Origin: an uncultured Eubacteriales bacterium
Lineage (GTDB): Bacteria > Bacillota > Clostridia > Oscillospirales > Oscillospiraceae
NCBI GenBank assembly: GCA_900553805.1
Contig: USEU01000032.1
Span: 1 to 23,029, forward strand
Direction of reading: 5' to 3'
DNA length: 23,029 nucleotides
Notes under the pieces: generated by a model
Databases searched by the model: none
Told to the model about the DNA's origin: nothing
What the model saw: only the letters and a program-made list of their open reading frames with translations
In this document: positions 1 through 7,974 of the stretch, one piece after another
Position numbering within the stretch: position 1 is the stretch's first letter
How the letters are laid out: each line of letters starts with the position of its first letter
Position numbers and translations under genes: made by a program

Positions 1-10
1 GCCCTTCAGG

Positions 11-41
11 CAATTAAAATCTTTTTTAAAGATTTTAATTG
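11..41. terminator. AT-rich perfect inverted repeat, possible bidirectional terminator
   Basis: Positions 11-24 and 28-41 are perfect 14-base complements around a 3-nt loop. The repeat lies just past the 3' end of the minus-strand tspO gene, which stops at 93. It could end tspO transcription, or a gene left of the window. The stem is almost all A/T and lacks a clean T-run after it, so the terminator call is weak. Confidence 0.35.
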
Positions 42-92
42 GAGTTCAGTATCAGCCGGGGGCGGCATTACTCGTGCGTGTGCGGCCGTTGC

Positions 93-566
93 TTAATTGC
101 TGCGGAGGAATACGGAAAAGTTCAGCACGGCCGCAAAGCAGAGCCAGAGCAGATAGGGGATTTGCAGCAGCCCCGCCTGGGGATATTGCTGCCGGAATTC
201 CAGCGTCGTCGCCAGAACCAGTATCAGCAGCAGAAGCAGCCACAGCAGCGCAAGGCCATAGGCCTGCGCATTGAAGAAGATCAGCGGCCATAGAAAGTTG
301 ACACCCAGCTGGATCAGAAACAGGTTCCGTGCCCTGCCGGTGTTGCCATCCCCATACAGCTGCACCTGCGCCATTCCAATGCCCATCAGGACGTACAACG
401 CCGTCCATACCAGCGGGAAAACCACAGGCGGCGGCGAGAGGGGAGACTGCGCTCCGCTTTGGAGAAAGGCGAGCATCCCATCCCTGCTGAGCGCTCCGGC
501 GATCATTCCCGCCGCCTCGCTCAGAATGATCCAAAAGAAATAGGTTTTCCAGTTTCGTTGATTCAC
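93..566 (-). CDS. tspO: TspO/MBR family tryptophan-rich sensory protein
   Basis: A 157-residue integral membrane protein of the TspO/MBR (translocator protein) family, whose members bind porphyrins and other hydrophobic ligands. Family landmarks are visible: the SPPPVVFPLVWTALYVLMGI segment (loop into the second helix), NFLWPLIFF in the third helix, and PYLLWLCFAAVLN near the C-terminus. Five hydrophobic helices can be drawn, and the length is normal for the family. The start is a GTG at 566-564; the frame is closed by a stop four codons upstream and the Shine-Dalgarno is poor, so translation is probably weak. It is on the same strand as the SH3b lipoprotein gene, but a strong hairpin (614-640) separates them, so it is probably transcribed apart. 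Family assignment is firm; the physiological role in this organism cannot be read from the sequence. Confidence 0.9.
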   Translation of the reverse strand: MNQRNWKTYFFWIILSEAAGMIAGALSRDGMLAFLQSGAQSPLSPPPVVFPLVWTALYVLMGIGMAQVQLYGDGNTGRARNLFLIQLGVNFLWPLIFFNAQAYGLALLWLLLLLILVLATTLEFRQQYPQAGLLQIPYLLWLCFAAVLNFSVFLRSN

Positions 567-613
567 ATCCGATCACCCGGTAGGAGCATATGCGGCGGAA
601 GTGGGAATATGAA

Positions 614-640
614 AGCCGCCTCCCAGGTCGGGAGGCGGCT
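614..640 (-). terminator. Rho-independent-like terminator after the SH3b lipoprotein gene
   Basis: Positions 614-624 and 630-640 form an 11-bp GC-rich stem with a 5-nt loop. It sits 10 bases past the stop of the lipoprotein gene. On the minus strand it is followed by a moderately T-rich stretch (TTTCATATT). Confidence 0.7.
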
Positions 641-650
641 GAAGGACCGA

Positions 651-1868
651 TCAGTTCATGCGGACGTAGTTCATGCAGATCCAGCCGGTATCGATCCGGC
701 CCCAGGTGTAGCCCTCGGCGGTGACAGTCTCGTAGATGGTGACCACATCGCCCATGGTCTTGGAGCCGACGGTCTGATAGGACTGCCCCGCGCCTGCGCG
801 GACGTTAACAGCGGTGCCGGTCACAGTGCCGGTCCCGGTGCCCGTGCTGGTACCTGTATTGCCCGTGTTGCCGGTATTAGTATTACCAGTGTTGTTGCCG
901 CCGTCCAGGCTGACATAGTCCATGGACACCCAGCCGCCGCTGACATAGCCCCAGGTGGTGCCGCCCACGGTGATCTGCTGCAGGACCTGGACGCGGTCGT
1001 TCTGGCTCAGCGCCTTGACGCGGTCATAGGTGGTGCCCGGGCCGGAGCGGACGTTCAGTTCGCTGGCAGTGACGGTGCCGTAGACTGCGTTGGGGCCGAC
1101 GTCGCCGTCCATATACACGTAAGACAGGCTGATCCAGCCCTTGTCGGTGCGGCCCCAGCCGTTGCTGGATTCCAGAACGGTGATGCGGTCGCCGTACTTG
1201 TAGCTACCCACCCGGTCGGCGGTCTGGCTGGCGGAGCTGCGGATGTTCAACTCGCTGGCGGTCACCACGCCGTACTTGCCGTTGGCGGGGGCCGTGGTGG
1301 TGCCGGTGCCGGTGATGTTATTCACGGTGGGGGCAGGCGTGGTTGACTCGGTGCTGACGGTGGACTGAGTGGTGCCGGTGGAGGTATCCGAGCTGCCGGG
1401 GGTAGAGGTGCCGCCGGTGCTCACGTTTACGTTGCTCATATCCAGCATGTCCGTGACGATCCAGCCCAGTACATTCAGAGATTCGGAGCTGACGTAGGCC
1501 CAGGTAACGGTGCCGATGGGCTCGACGCGCAGGACCTCCACCTCATCGCCGGCGTCCAGCTCGGTCACGACCCGGCTGCCGGTGCTGGGAGAGTTGCGCA
1601 TATTCAGCTGCTCCTTCACGATGGCGATGTTCTGCTTGGGAGCGGTGGTGGGGGCCTGGGTGGGCGCTTCGGTAGGCGCCTCCGTGGGAGGATCGGTCAC
1701 CACGATATTGGGCGTATCATTGGTCGCCTCCTCGGAGGGCTGCGTCTCGGAATTCTGGGAGGAGGGCAACAGTGAGCAGCCGCTGAGCATGGCAACGACC
1801 AGCGCCAGAACCAGCGCCAGACTCAGAAAACGGCCGGGAGACTTTTTCTTGTTGAAGGGGTAATTCAT
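651..1868 (-). CDS. Secreted lipoprotein with four SH3b (bacterial SH3) repeats
   Basis: A 405-residue exported protein. Residues 1-31 form a lipoprotein signal: a KKK-containing basic start, a hydrophobic core and the lipobox LSGC, with lipidated Cys31. A Thr/Pro/Glu-rich linker (about 32-78) follows. Four SH3b repeats then begin near residues 80, 196, 263 and 350. Each carries the hallmark LN(V/M/I)R(S/N/A) near its start and a GW(I/V) segment near its end. Low-complexity Gly/Thr/Asn spacers separate repeats 1-2 and 3-4. SH3b domains usually bind peptidoglycan peptides, so a cell-envelope attachment role is likely. No hydrolase domain is present, so it is not an autolysin by itself. The ATG at 1868 has a good AGGGAGGT site 6 nt upstream, and a TTGACA/TATAAT promoter lies at 1904-1933. 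Specific function unknown. Confidence 0.9.
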   Translation of the reverse strand: MNYPFNKKKSPGRFLSLALVLALVVAMLSGCSLLPSSQNSETQPSEEATNDTPNIVVTDPPTEAPTEAPTQAPTTAPKQNIAIVKEQLNMRNSPSTGSRVVTELDAGDEVEVLRVEPIGTVTWAYVSSESLNVLGWIVTDMLDMSNVNVSTGGTSTPGSSDTSTGTTQSTVSTESTTPAPTVNNITGTGTTTAPANGKYGVVTASELNIRSSASQTADRVGSYKYGDRITVLESSNGWGRTDKGWISLSYVYMDGDVGPNAVYGTVTASELNVRSGPGTTYDRVKALSQNDRVQVLQQITVGGTTWGYVSGGWVSMDYVSLDGGNNTGNTNTGNTGNTGTSTGTGTGTVTGTAVNVRAGAGQSYQTVGSKTMGDVVTIYETVTAEGYTWGRIDTGWICMNYVRMN

Positions 1869-1903
1869 AAGGTTACCTCCCTTTCTAATTTTTTCTCAAG
1901 GGT

Positions 1904-1933
1904 ATTATATCGGATTCAGGGGCGGATTGTCAA
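1904..1933 (-). promoter_or_regulatory. Sigma-A-type promoter for the SH3b lipoprotein gene
   Basis: Read on the minus strand, TTGACA (1933-1928) and TATAAT (1909-1904) are both perfect consensus boxes separated by 18 bases. They lie 35 bases upstream of the ATG at 1868. Confidence 0.8.
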
Positions 1934-2063
1934 TAGGATAAGAATTATTTAATGATTTATTCAGAGCTTTCCGATATCCCTAGTATGAGCGTAATTCCTG
2001 GAATTTCTCCTGGGAAAAATGGTAAAAATACTTCCGCTAACCACATATTTCGCAAGGAAATGC

Positions 2064-2093
2064 TTGACATTCTTTGCAGCCCTGTGATAAAAT
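2064..2093 (+). promoter_or_regulatory. Promoter of the cysS T-box operon
   Basis: TTGACA at 2064-2069 is followed after 18 bases by TAAAAT at 2088-2093. Transcription would start near 2100, directly at the beginning of the T-box leader. Confidence 0.75.
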
Positions 2094-2099
2094 AAAAAA

Positions 2100-2335
2100 A
2101 GTTTAATACCGCTGTGAATGGGAGGAGTAGCGTTTCCTGCCCGCAGAGAGCCTGGGCCACGGCTGAAAGCCCGGGCGGTGCCGGGGAACGTGAACGTGCG
2201 CCCGGGAGCGGGTGTTTCGCGTGCCGGTGTCCGCTTTCGCGGCATGGGGCACATGAGTGACAAATGAGAGTGGAACCGCGGTCAATCGCCGCCTCTTGTA
2301 CTGCCGAAGGGCTGTATAAGGGGCGTTTATTTTTT
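2100..2335 (+). promoter_or_regulatory. T-box leader (tRNA-Cys responsive) upstream of cysS
   Basis: The conserved T-box core AGAGTGGAACCGCGG is at 2267-2281, and a terminator hairpin with a T-run follows at 2290-2335. Stem I can be drawn: AGTA at 2126-2129 and GAA at 2192-2194 form the loop-E side of the specifier loop, and above it 2130-2137 pairs with 2183-2191. The distal AGAGAG motif is at 2145-2150. The specifier triplet is most sensibly UGC (Cys) at 2197-2199, which matches the downstream cysS. Uncharged tRNA-Cys would stabilise the antiterminator and allow cysS-polA-rimI-tsaD transcription. The T-box call is firm; the exact specifier register is slightly ambiguous because GUG overlaps it. 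Confidence 0.9.
2290..2335 (+). terminator. T-box terminator hairpin of the cysS leader
   Basis: Positions 2290-2301 pair with 2314-2325, including some G-T pairs. A small inner stem is formed by 2303-2305 and 2310-2312. TTTATTTTTT follows. The hairpin competes with the antiterminator that contains the T-box core. Confidence 0.8.
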
Positions 2336-2369
2336 GCATACGCTGTATGAACATTCGAGGAGGATCAAT

Positions 2370-3797
2370 ATGTACCTTTACAATTCTGCCACCCATAAGA
2401 AGGAGCTGTTTGTGCCCAATGACCCCAAGCTGGTCAAGATGTACACCTGCGGCCCCACGGTATATCACTATGCCCACATCGGCAATCTGCGCAGCTATAT
2501 CATGGAGGACGTGCTGGAAAAGGCTCTGCGCTACGAGGGCTACCCCCTCAAGCGGGTGATGAACATCACCGACGTGGGCCATCTGGCCTCCGATGCCGAC
2601 ACCGGCGAGGATAAGATGCTCAAGGGCGCACGCCGGGAGCACAAGACCGTCATGGAGATCGCTCAGTTTTATACCGACGCCTTCTTTGTCGACTGCGACA
2701 AGCTGAACATCAAACGCCCCGACGTGGTGGAGCCTGCCACCCACTGCATCCCGGAGTATATCCGCATGATCACGGCCCTGCTGGAAAAGGGCTATGCCTA
2801 TATCGCCGGGGGCAACGTGTATTTTGATACCTCCAAGCTGGAAAAATACTATGTGTTTAACGACCACGACGAAGAGGATCTGGCTGTGGGTGTCCGCGAG
2901 GGCGTGGAGGAGGATACCAACAAGCGCAACAAGAATGATTTTGTCCTCTGGTTCACCAAGTCCAAGTTTGAGGATCAGGCCCTGAAGTGGGATTCTCCCT
3001 GGGGCGTGGGCTACCCCGGCTGGCATATTGAGTGCTCCTGCATCTCCATCAAGCATCTGGGCGAGGACCTGGATATCCACTGCGGCGGCATTGACAATGC
3101 CTTCCCCCACCACACCAACGAGATCGCCCAGTCCGAGAGCTATCTGGGCCACAAGTGGTGCAATTACTGGTTCCATGTCCGTCACCTGAACGTGGACTAC
3201 GGCGACGGCGTGTCCAAAATGAGCAAATCCAAGGGGGAATTCCTGACCGTTTCCCTGCTGGAGCAGAAGGGGTACGATCCCATGGCCTACCGCCTGTTCT
3301 GCCTGCAAAGCCACTACCGCCGCAACCTGGTGTTCAACTGGGAGAATCTGGACAATGCCGCCGCCGCTTATGACAAGCTGATCGCCAAGATCGCTGCTCT
3401 GAAAAATGAGGGCGAGGTGGATCCGGCGGCCTTTGACGCCATGAAAGCCCGCTTTGTCGGCGCGCTGGACGCCGACCTGAATACCTCCCTGGCTCTTACC
3501 GCCGTGTATGACGTGCTGAAGGCAAAATGCAGCGACGCCACCAAGCTGGCCGCGCTGAGAGATTTCGACCGAGTGCTGAGCCTGAACCTGCTGGCTGCCG
3601 CCGAGAAGCTGCAAAAGAAGCAGGCCCAGGAGGAGGCGGCCAATGCCGACCCGGAGATCGACGCACTGGTGGCCGCCCGCACCGCTGCCAAGAAGGCAAA
3701 GAACTATGCCGAGGCGGACCGCATCCGCGACGAGCTGAAGGCCCGGGGCATCGAGATCATTGATACGCCCCAGGGGGCCAAGTGGAGAAAAGTATGA
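2370..3797 (+). CDS. cysS: Cysteinyl-tRNA synthetase
   Basis: A 475-residue class I aminoacyl-tRNA synthetase that charges tRNA-Cys with cysteine. It shows the N-terminal YTCGPTVY segment with zinc-ligand Cys28, the HIGH signature as HIGN (36-39), the second zinc region (WHIECS, then HHTNEIAQSE) and KMSKS near residue 283. The C-terminal helical part contains the usual AARTAAKKAKNYAEADRIRDEL segment that ends the family. Length is normal. The ATG at 2370 is preceded by AGGAGG at 2358-2363 with a 6-nt gap. It is the first gene behind a cysteine T-box, so expression should respond to tRNA-Cys charging. Its stop overlaps the polA start (ATGA, 3794-3797), implying translational coupling. Confidence 0.98.
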   Translation: MYLYNSATHKKELFVPNDPKLVKMYTCGPTVYHYAHIGNLRSYIMEDVLEKALRYEGYPLKRVMNITDVGHLASDADTGEDKMLKGARREHKTVMEIAQFYTDAFFVDCDKLNIKRPDVVEPATHCIPEYIRMITALLEKGYAYIAGGNVYFDTSKLEKYYVFNDHDEEDLAVGVREGVEEDTNKRNKNDFVLWFTKSKFEDQALKWDSPWGVGYPGWHIECSCISIKHLGEDLDIHCGGIDNAFPHHTNEIAQSESYLGHKWCNYWFHVRHLNVDYGDGVSKMSKSKGEFLTVSLLEQKGYDPMAYRLFCLQSHYRRNLVFNWENLDNAAAAYDKLIAKIAALKNEGEVDPAAFDAMKARFVGALDADLNTSLALTAVYDVLKAKCSDATKLAALRDFDRVLSLNLLAAAEKLQKKQAQEEAANADPEIDALVAARTAAKKAKNYAEADRIRDELKARGIEIIDTPQGAKWRKV

Positions 3798-6322
3798 AGC
3801 TTCTGATTCTGGATGGCAACAGCGTCATCAACCGCGCCTATTTCGGCGTCAAGCCCCTGACCACCCGGGATGGGCTGTATACCCATGCCATCTTCGGGTT
3901 CCTGAACATCCTGGAGCGGATGCAGAAGGAGGAGCAGCCGGATGCCGTCGCCGTTGCCTTTGACCTTCACGGTCCCACCTTCCGCCACCTGCGCTACGAT
4001 GGCTACAAGGCCACCCGCCATGGGATGCCCGAGGAGCTGGCCCAGCAGATGCCCGTCATGAAGCAGGTGCTCCGGGCCATGAGCATTCCCATCTACGAGT
4101 GCCAGGGCTGGGAGGCGGACGACGTGATCGGCACCGTGGGACGCATCTGCTCCAACAATGCCTGGCAGTGCGTCATCGTCACCGGCGACCGGGACAGTTT
4201 GCAGCTCATTGACGATAACGTAAATGTAAAGCTGGTGATCTCCAAGCCCGGCCAGACCAACGCCACCCTGTATGACAGAGCGCAATTTGAGGCGGAGTAC
4301 GGCTTCGAGCCGAAGAAGCTGATCGACCTGAAGGCCCTGATGGGCGACGCTTCGGACAATATCCCCGGCGTGGCAGGAGTCGGCCCGAAAACAGCCAAGG
4401 AGCTGCTGCTGAAATTCGGCAGCCTGGATGGTGTGTATGCCAATCTGGACGATCCCTCCGTCCGCCCCAAGCTTCGGGAGAAGCTGGAGGCGGGCAAGGA
4501 CAACGCATACCTTTCCTATGAGCTCGCCACCATCATCCCGGAAGCCCCCATCGACTTTGCGCCGGAGGACGCGCTGCTCCAGCCCTACCACAAGCAGGAG
4601 CTGTATCAGCTGTTCCAGCGGCTGGAATTTGTCAAGCTGATCGATAAGTACGGCCTGCGCAGCGCCGCGGTGGAGACCCCCAAGGTCTCCAAAGCGGAGC
4701 ATCTGCCCAAGGCGGAGTCGGTGCCGGATGACTTGGATGCCTGCGCACTGTATTTTGCCCCGGACGGCAGCCTGGGCATTGCCTGGGAGGGCGGCGTATG
4801 CGCGCTGACGCCCATGGAGGCCCAGATGAACCCGCTGTGCCTGGCCCCGGAGACAAAGCTGATCCTCCACGATTCCAAAAGCGCCCTGCACCGCCTGGCG
4901 GAGCTGGGGCTGGACGGCAGGGAAGTGGCATTCGATACGGCTCTTGCCGCCTATGACCTGAATCCCTCCCAGTCCGATTATCCCGTGTCCAAGCTGGCCA
5001 CCACCTTCCTGGGAATGACGGTGGAGGATGGGGATGCGGCGGCCTGTGCCGAGGCCGTGTGGCTGCTGCACCAGCCCCTTGCCCAGGAGCTGGACAGGTG
5101 CGGCATGGAGCAGCTTTACAAGGAGATCGAGCTGCCCCTGTGCCGGGTGCTCTATAAAATGGAGCGCCGGGGCATTGCCATCGACCGGGAGCAGCTTGCC
5201 GCCTTCGGGAAAATGCTGTCCGGCCATATCGCCGACTGCGAGGCGCTGATTTATTCCTATTCCGGCGCATCCTTCAATATCAATTCCCCCAAGCAGCTGG
5301 GCGAGGTACTGTTCGACCAGCTGGGGCTGCCCCCGGTGAAGAAAACCAAAACCGGCTATGCCACCAATGCCGACGTGCTGGAGAAGCTGAAGAACAAGCA
5401 CCCCATCATCCCCGCCATTGTGGATTACCGCATGCTGACCAAGCTGAAATCCACCTATGCCGACGGACTGATGAAGGAGATCCGGGAGGACGGCAGGATC
5501 CACACCACGCTCCAGAACCTGGTCACCGCCACCGGGCGGCTGTCTTCCACCGAGCCGAATTTGCAGAACATTCCCGTGCGCACCGATCTTGGGGCTGAGA
5601 TCCGCAAGATGTTCGTCCCCAAGCCCGGCTGTGTGCTGGTGGATGCTGATTACAGCCAGATCGAGCTGCGGGTGCTGGCCCATATTGCCGACGACAAGAC
5701 CATGCAGCAGGCTTTCTGCTCCGGCGAGGATATCCACACCGCCACCGCCGCTCAGGTGTTCCGAGTGGATAAGGATCAGGTGACGCCTCTGCAACGACGT
5801 CACGCCAAGGCGGTGAACTTTGGAATTGTGTACGGCATCTCAGAATTCTCCCTGGCCGAGGACATCGGCGTCAGCCGCTACGAGGCGCGGGAGTATATCG
5901 ACAATTACCTGGCTACCTATCACGGCGTCCGGGACTATATGAAGCGCGTGGTGGCCGAGGCACGGGAGACGGGCTATACCACCACGCTCTACGGCCGCCG
6001 CCGGTATATCCCGGAGCTGAAAAGCAGCAACTTCAACATTCGCCAGGGCGCGGAGCGCATTGCGCTGAATACCCCCATTCAGGGCACCGCGGCGGACCTG
6101 ATCAAGCTGGCTATGGTCCGGGTGGAGCAGGCGCTGAATGAAAAATACCCGGAGGCGAAGCTGCTGCTCCAGGTGCACGACGAGCTGATTGTGGAGTGCC
6201 CGGCTCAGATCGCTTCCGACGTGGCCGCGCTGGTGAGCCGGCAGATGGAGCAGGTGGCCACCCTGCGCGTTCCGCTGACGGCGGAAGCAAAATTCGGGAA
6301 AAGCTGGTATGATGCAAAGTGA
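3794..6322 (+). CDS. polA: DNA polymerase I
   Basis: An 842-residue family A DNA polymerase for Okazaki-fragment maturation and repair. The N-terminal 5'-3' exonuclease (about 1-290) has the typical MKLLILDGNSVINRAY start, GWEADDVIGT, TGDRDSLQLI and the helix-hairpin-helix NIPGVAGVGPKTA. The middle domain resembles a 3'-5' exonuclease but lacks the first DxE metal motif (ALYF at the expected place), so proofreading is probably lost, as in Taq and Bst enzymes. The polymerase domain has motif A (VDADYSQIELR, about 617), the O-helix (RRHAKAVNFGIVYG, about 667) and motif C (QVHDELIVE, about 792). I chose the ATG at 3794, which overlaps the cysS stop, over an in-frame GTG at 3782 because it gives the standard family N-terminus and has GGAGAA just upstream. 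Confidence 0.97.
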   Translation: MKLLILDGNSVINRAYFGVKPLTTRDGLYTHAIFGFLNILERMQKEEQPDAVAVAFDLHGPTFRHLRYDGYKATRHGMPEELAQQMPVMKQVLRAMSIPIYECQGWEADDVIGTVGRICSNNAWQCVIVTGDRDSLQLIDDNVNVKLVISKPGQTNATLYDRAQFEAEYGFEPKKLIDLKALMGDASDNIPGVAGVGPKTAKELLLKFGSLDGVYANLDDPSVRPKLREKLEAGKDNAYLSYELATIIPEAPIDFAPEDALLQPYHKQELYQLFQRLEFVKLIDKYGLRSAAVETPKVSKAEHLPKAESVPDDLDACALYFAPDGSLGIAWEGGVCALTPMEAQMNPLCLAPETKLILHDSKSALHRLAELGLDGREVAFDTALAAYDLNPSQSDYPVSKLATTFLGMTVEDGDAAACAEAVWLLHQPLAQELDRCGMEQLYKEIELPLCRVLYKMERRGIAIDREQLAAFGKMLSGHIADCEALIYSYSGASFNINSPKQLGEVLFDQLGLPPVKKTKTGYATNADVLEKLKNKHPIIPAIVDYRMLTKLKSTYADGLMKEIREDGRIHTTLQNLVTATGRLSSTEPNLQNIPVRTDLGAEIRKMFVPKPGCVLVDADYSQIELRVLAHIADDKTMQQAFCSGEDIHTATAAQVFRVDKDQVTPLQRRHAKAVNFGIVYGISEFSLAEDIGVSRYEAREYIDNYLATYHGVRDYMKRVVAEARETGYTTTLYGRRRYIPELKSSNFNIRQGAERIALNTPIQGTAADLIKLAMVRVEQALNEKYPEAKLLLQVHDELIVECPAQIASDVAALVSRQMEQVATLRVPLTAEAKFGKSWYDAK

Positions 6323-6762
6323 TGGAAATTGTATGCATGCAGCGGCAGCACGTGGCGCAGATCGCCGCCCTGGAAGCAGCCTGCTTTTCGGATCCCTGGA
6401 GTGAGGGAAGCGTTGCCGCCGAGCTGGATAACCCCCTGTCGTGCTGGCTGGTCTGCCAGCAGGACGGTGACGTCTTGGGCTACGTCGGCTCGCAGACCGT
6501 CCTGGACCAATCGGATATGATGAATATCGCGGTGTCCCCCCAGGCCCGGCGGCGGGGGATCGCCCAGAAGCTGATCCAGGCGCTGACGGCGCAGCTGAAG
6601 GCGCGGGGCAGCCGCAGTCTTTCGCTGGAGGTCCGTCCCTCCAACGCCGCTGCCCTTGCGCTGTATCAGAAGCTGGGCTTTGTGCAGGTGGGCAGGAGGC
6701 CCGGTTATTATCGCCACCCCCGGGAGGACGGATTGATTTTGAGAAAGGAATGGGAGCTATGA
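6322..6762 (+). CDS. rimI: Ribosomal protein S18-alanine N-acetyltransferase (RimI)
   Basis: A 146-residue GNAT acetyltransferase of the RimI type, which acetylates the N-terminal alanine of ribosomal protein S18. The acetyl-CoA loop is QARRRGIAQKLI, and LEVRPSNAAALALYQKLGF is the RimI-characteristic fourth motif. The ACFSDPWSE segment near the N-terminus is also typical of RimI. The ATG at 6322 shares one base with the polA stop (TGATG), and an in-frame GTG at 6319 is a less likely alternative. It lies between polA and tsaD; rimI next to tsa genes is a very common bacterial arrangement, which favours RimI over a generic GNAT. Confidence 0.92.
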   Translation: MEIVCMQRQHVAQIAALEAACFSDPWSEGSVAAELDNPLSCWLVCQQDGDVLGYVGSQTVLDQSDMMNIAVSPQARRRGIAQKLIQALTAQLKARGSRSLSLEVRPSNAAALALYQKLGFVQVGRRPGYYRHPREDGLILRKEWEL

Positions 6763-7775
6763 ATATTCTGGCTGTGGAATCCTCCTGCGACGAGACGGCG
6801 GTGGCCGTCGTTCGTGACGGCCGGCAGATCCTCACGGACTGTATCGCCTCCCAGGTGGACTTGCACCGGCTCTATGGCGGCGTGGTGCCGGAGATCGCCT
6901 CCCGCAAGCACATCGAGGCGATTTACGGCCTGGCCGATCAGGCGCTGGAGCGCTCCGGCCTGACCCGGCAGCAGATCGACGCCGTAGCGGTGACCTATGC
7001 GCCGGGGCTGATCGGCGCGGTGCTGGTGGGGGTGAATTTCGCCAAGGCGGCGGCATTTGCCATGAATAAGCCCCTGATCCCTGTGCACCACATCCGGGGT
7101 CACATCGCGGCCAATTACCTGGCCTATCCCGCGCTGGAGCCGCCTTTCCTGTGCCTGGTGGTGTCCGGCGGGCACACCATGATCGTGGAAGTGAAGGACT
7201 ACACCGAGATGAGCATCTTGGGCACCTCCCTGGACGACGCTGCGGGGGAGTGCTTCGACAAGGTCGCCCGGGTGCTGGGGATGCCCTATCCCGGCGGCGC
7301 GGCGCTGGACCGGGCCGCCCAGCAGGGCGACGAGACAAGGTACGCCCTTCCCCGCAGCAAGCCGGGGGAGAATCCCTATAACATGAGCTTCTCCGGCCTG
7401 AAAACCGCTGCCCTGAATCTGATCCACCATGCCGAACAGGTGGGGGAGCCGCTGGATATCCCCAGCCTGTGTGCCAGCTTTTCCGCGGCGGTCTCCGATA
7501 CCCTAGTGCCCCGGATGGTGCTGGCCATGGAGCAGACCGGCTATCGCAAGATCGCGGTAGCGGGGGGCGTGGCGGCCAATTCCCGCATCCGCCGGGATAT
7601 TCTGGCAGCGGCCGAAGCCCTGGGCGCGCAGGTGTTCATGCCCCCGCTGAGCCTCTGCGGAGACAACGGGGCCATGATCGGCGCACAGGCCTACTATGAA
7701 TACCTGGCCGGAAACGTGGCGGACATGAGCCTGAATGCCTATGCCACCAAGTCAATATTGGGGGAAGCACTGTAA
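6759..7775 (+). CDS. tsaD: tRNA N6-adenosine threonylcarbamoyltransferase (TsaD)
   Basis: A 338-residue member of the Kae1/TsaD family, which transfers the threonylcarbamoyl group to A37 of ANN-decoding tRNAs in concert with TsaB and TsaE. Visible landmarks are the opening MNILAVESSCDETAVAVV, the metal-binding HIRGH, the nucleotide-binding VVSGGHTMIVEV, the segment SFSGLKTA and the C-terminal AGGVAANSRIR followed by LCGDNGAMIGAQAYY. I start it at 6759, where ATGA overlaps the rimI stop and AAAGGA lies about 9 nt upstream. An ATG at 6750 would add three residues. tsaB and tsaE are not in the window, so they must be elsewhere. It is the last gene of the cysS T-box operon. Confidence 0.97.
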   Translation: MNILAVESSCDETAVAVVRDGRQILTDCIASQVDLHRLYGGVVPEIASRKHIEAIYGLADQALERSGLTRQQIDAVAVTYAPGLIGAVLVGVNFAKAAAFAMNKPLIPVHHIRGHIAANYLAYPALEPPFLCLVVSGGHTMIVEVKDYTEMSILGTSLDDAAGECFDKVARVLGMPYPGGAALDRAAQQGDETRYALPRSKPGENPYNMSFSGLKTAALNLIHHAEQVGEPLDIPSLCASFSAAVSDTLVPRMVLAMEQTGYRKIAVAGGVAANSRIRRDILAAAEALGAQVFMPPLSLCGDNGAMIGAQAYYEYLAGNVADMSLNAYATKSILGEAL

Positions 7776-7974
7776 AAATCTTCCAAAAGATGTGTAATTG
7801 AAATGTAACTCTTTTGAAACTTTCTTAAGAATTAATTCAAAATTTCCCCCCAATTCCCGGTGAATTCTGTTTATAAGCCTGTTGGGAATGTGGATAACCT
7901 CGTATACATAACACTTTTTCCACAGGCTGTCCCATCGGAAATAGGATGAAAAAGTTACAAATTCGGAGGCATTT
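7776..7974. other. AT-rich intergenic region with two DnaA-box-like sites
   Basis: This 199-base gap is far more A/T-rich than its surroundings. TGTGGATAA at 7889-7897 is a perfect DnaA box (TTATCCACA) on the minus strand. TTTTCCACA at 7916-7924 is a one-mismatch box on the plus strand, so the two face each other. A TATACAT stretch at 7903-7909 could serve as a -10 for the following GNAT gene, but I find no convincing -35. No clear terminator follows tsaD. Confidence 0.4.

Noticed and set aside
459..1346. A 295-codon plus-strand frame over the SH3b gene
   Set aside because: It is a shadow of the repeat-rich lipoprotein gene on the other strand; its Ala/Gly/Val/Asp-rich sequence comes from the repeats.
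2103..3614. A 503-codon minus-strand frame over cysS and its T-box leader
   Set aside because: It runs through a structured regulatory RNA and a confirmed synthetase gene, and its translation shows no family motif.
3704..5803. A 699-codon open frame on the minus strand across polA
   Set aside because: It mirrors the GC-rich codon bias of polA, whose motifs are complete on the plus strand. The antisense product is Gly/His/Leu/Gln-rich with no recognisable domain or ribosome site.
7776..7795. Small hairpin ATCTT/AAGAT right after tsaD as a terminator
   Set aside because: It has only five base pairs, all but one A-T, and no T-run, so it would be too weak to act.
7840..7930. Replication origin based on the DnaA-like boxes
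   Set aside because: Only two boxes are present and no dnaA, dnaN or other origin-associated genes are nearby. A chromosomal origin normally has a larger cluster.
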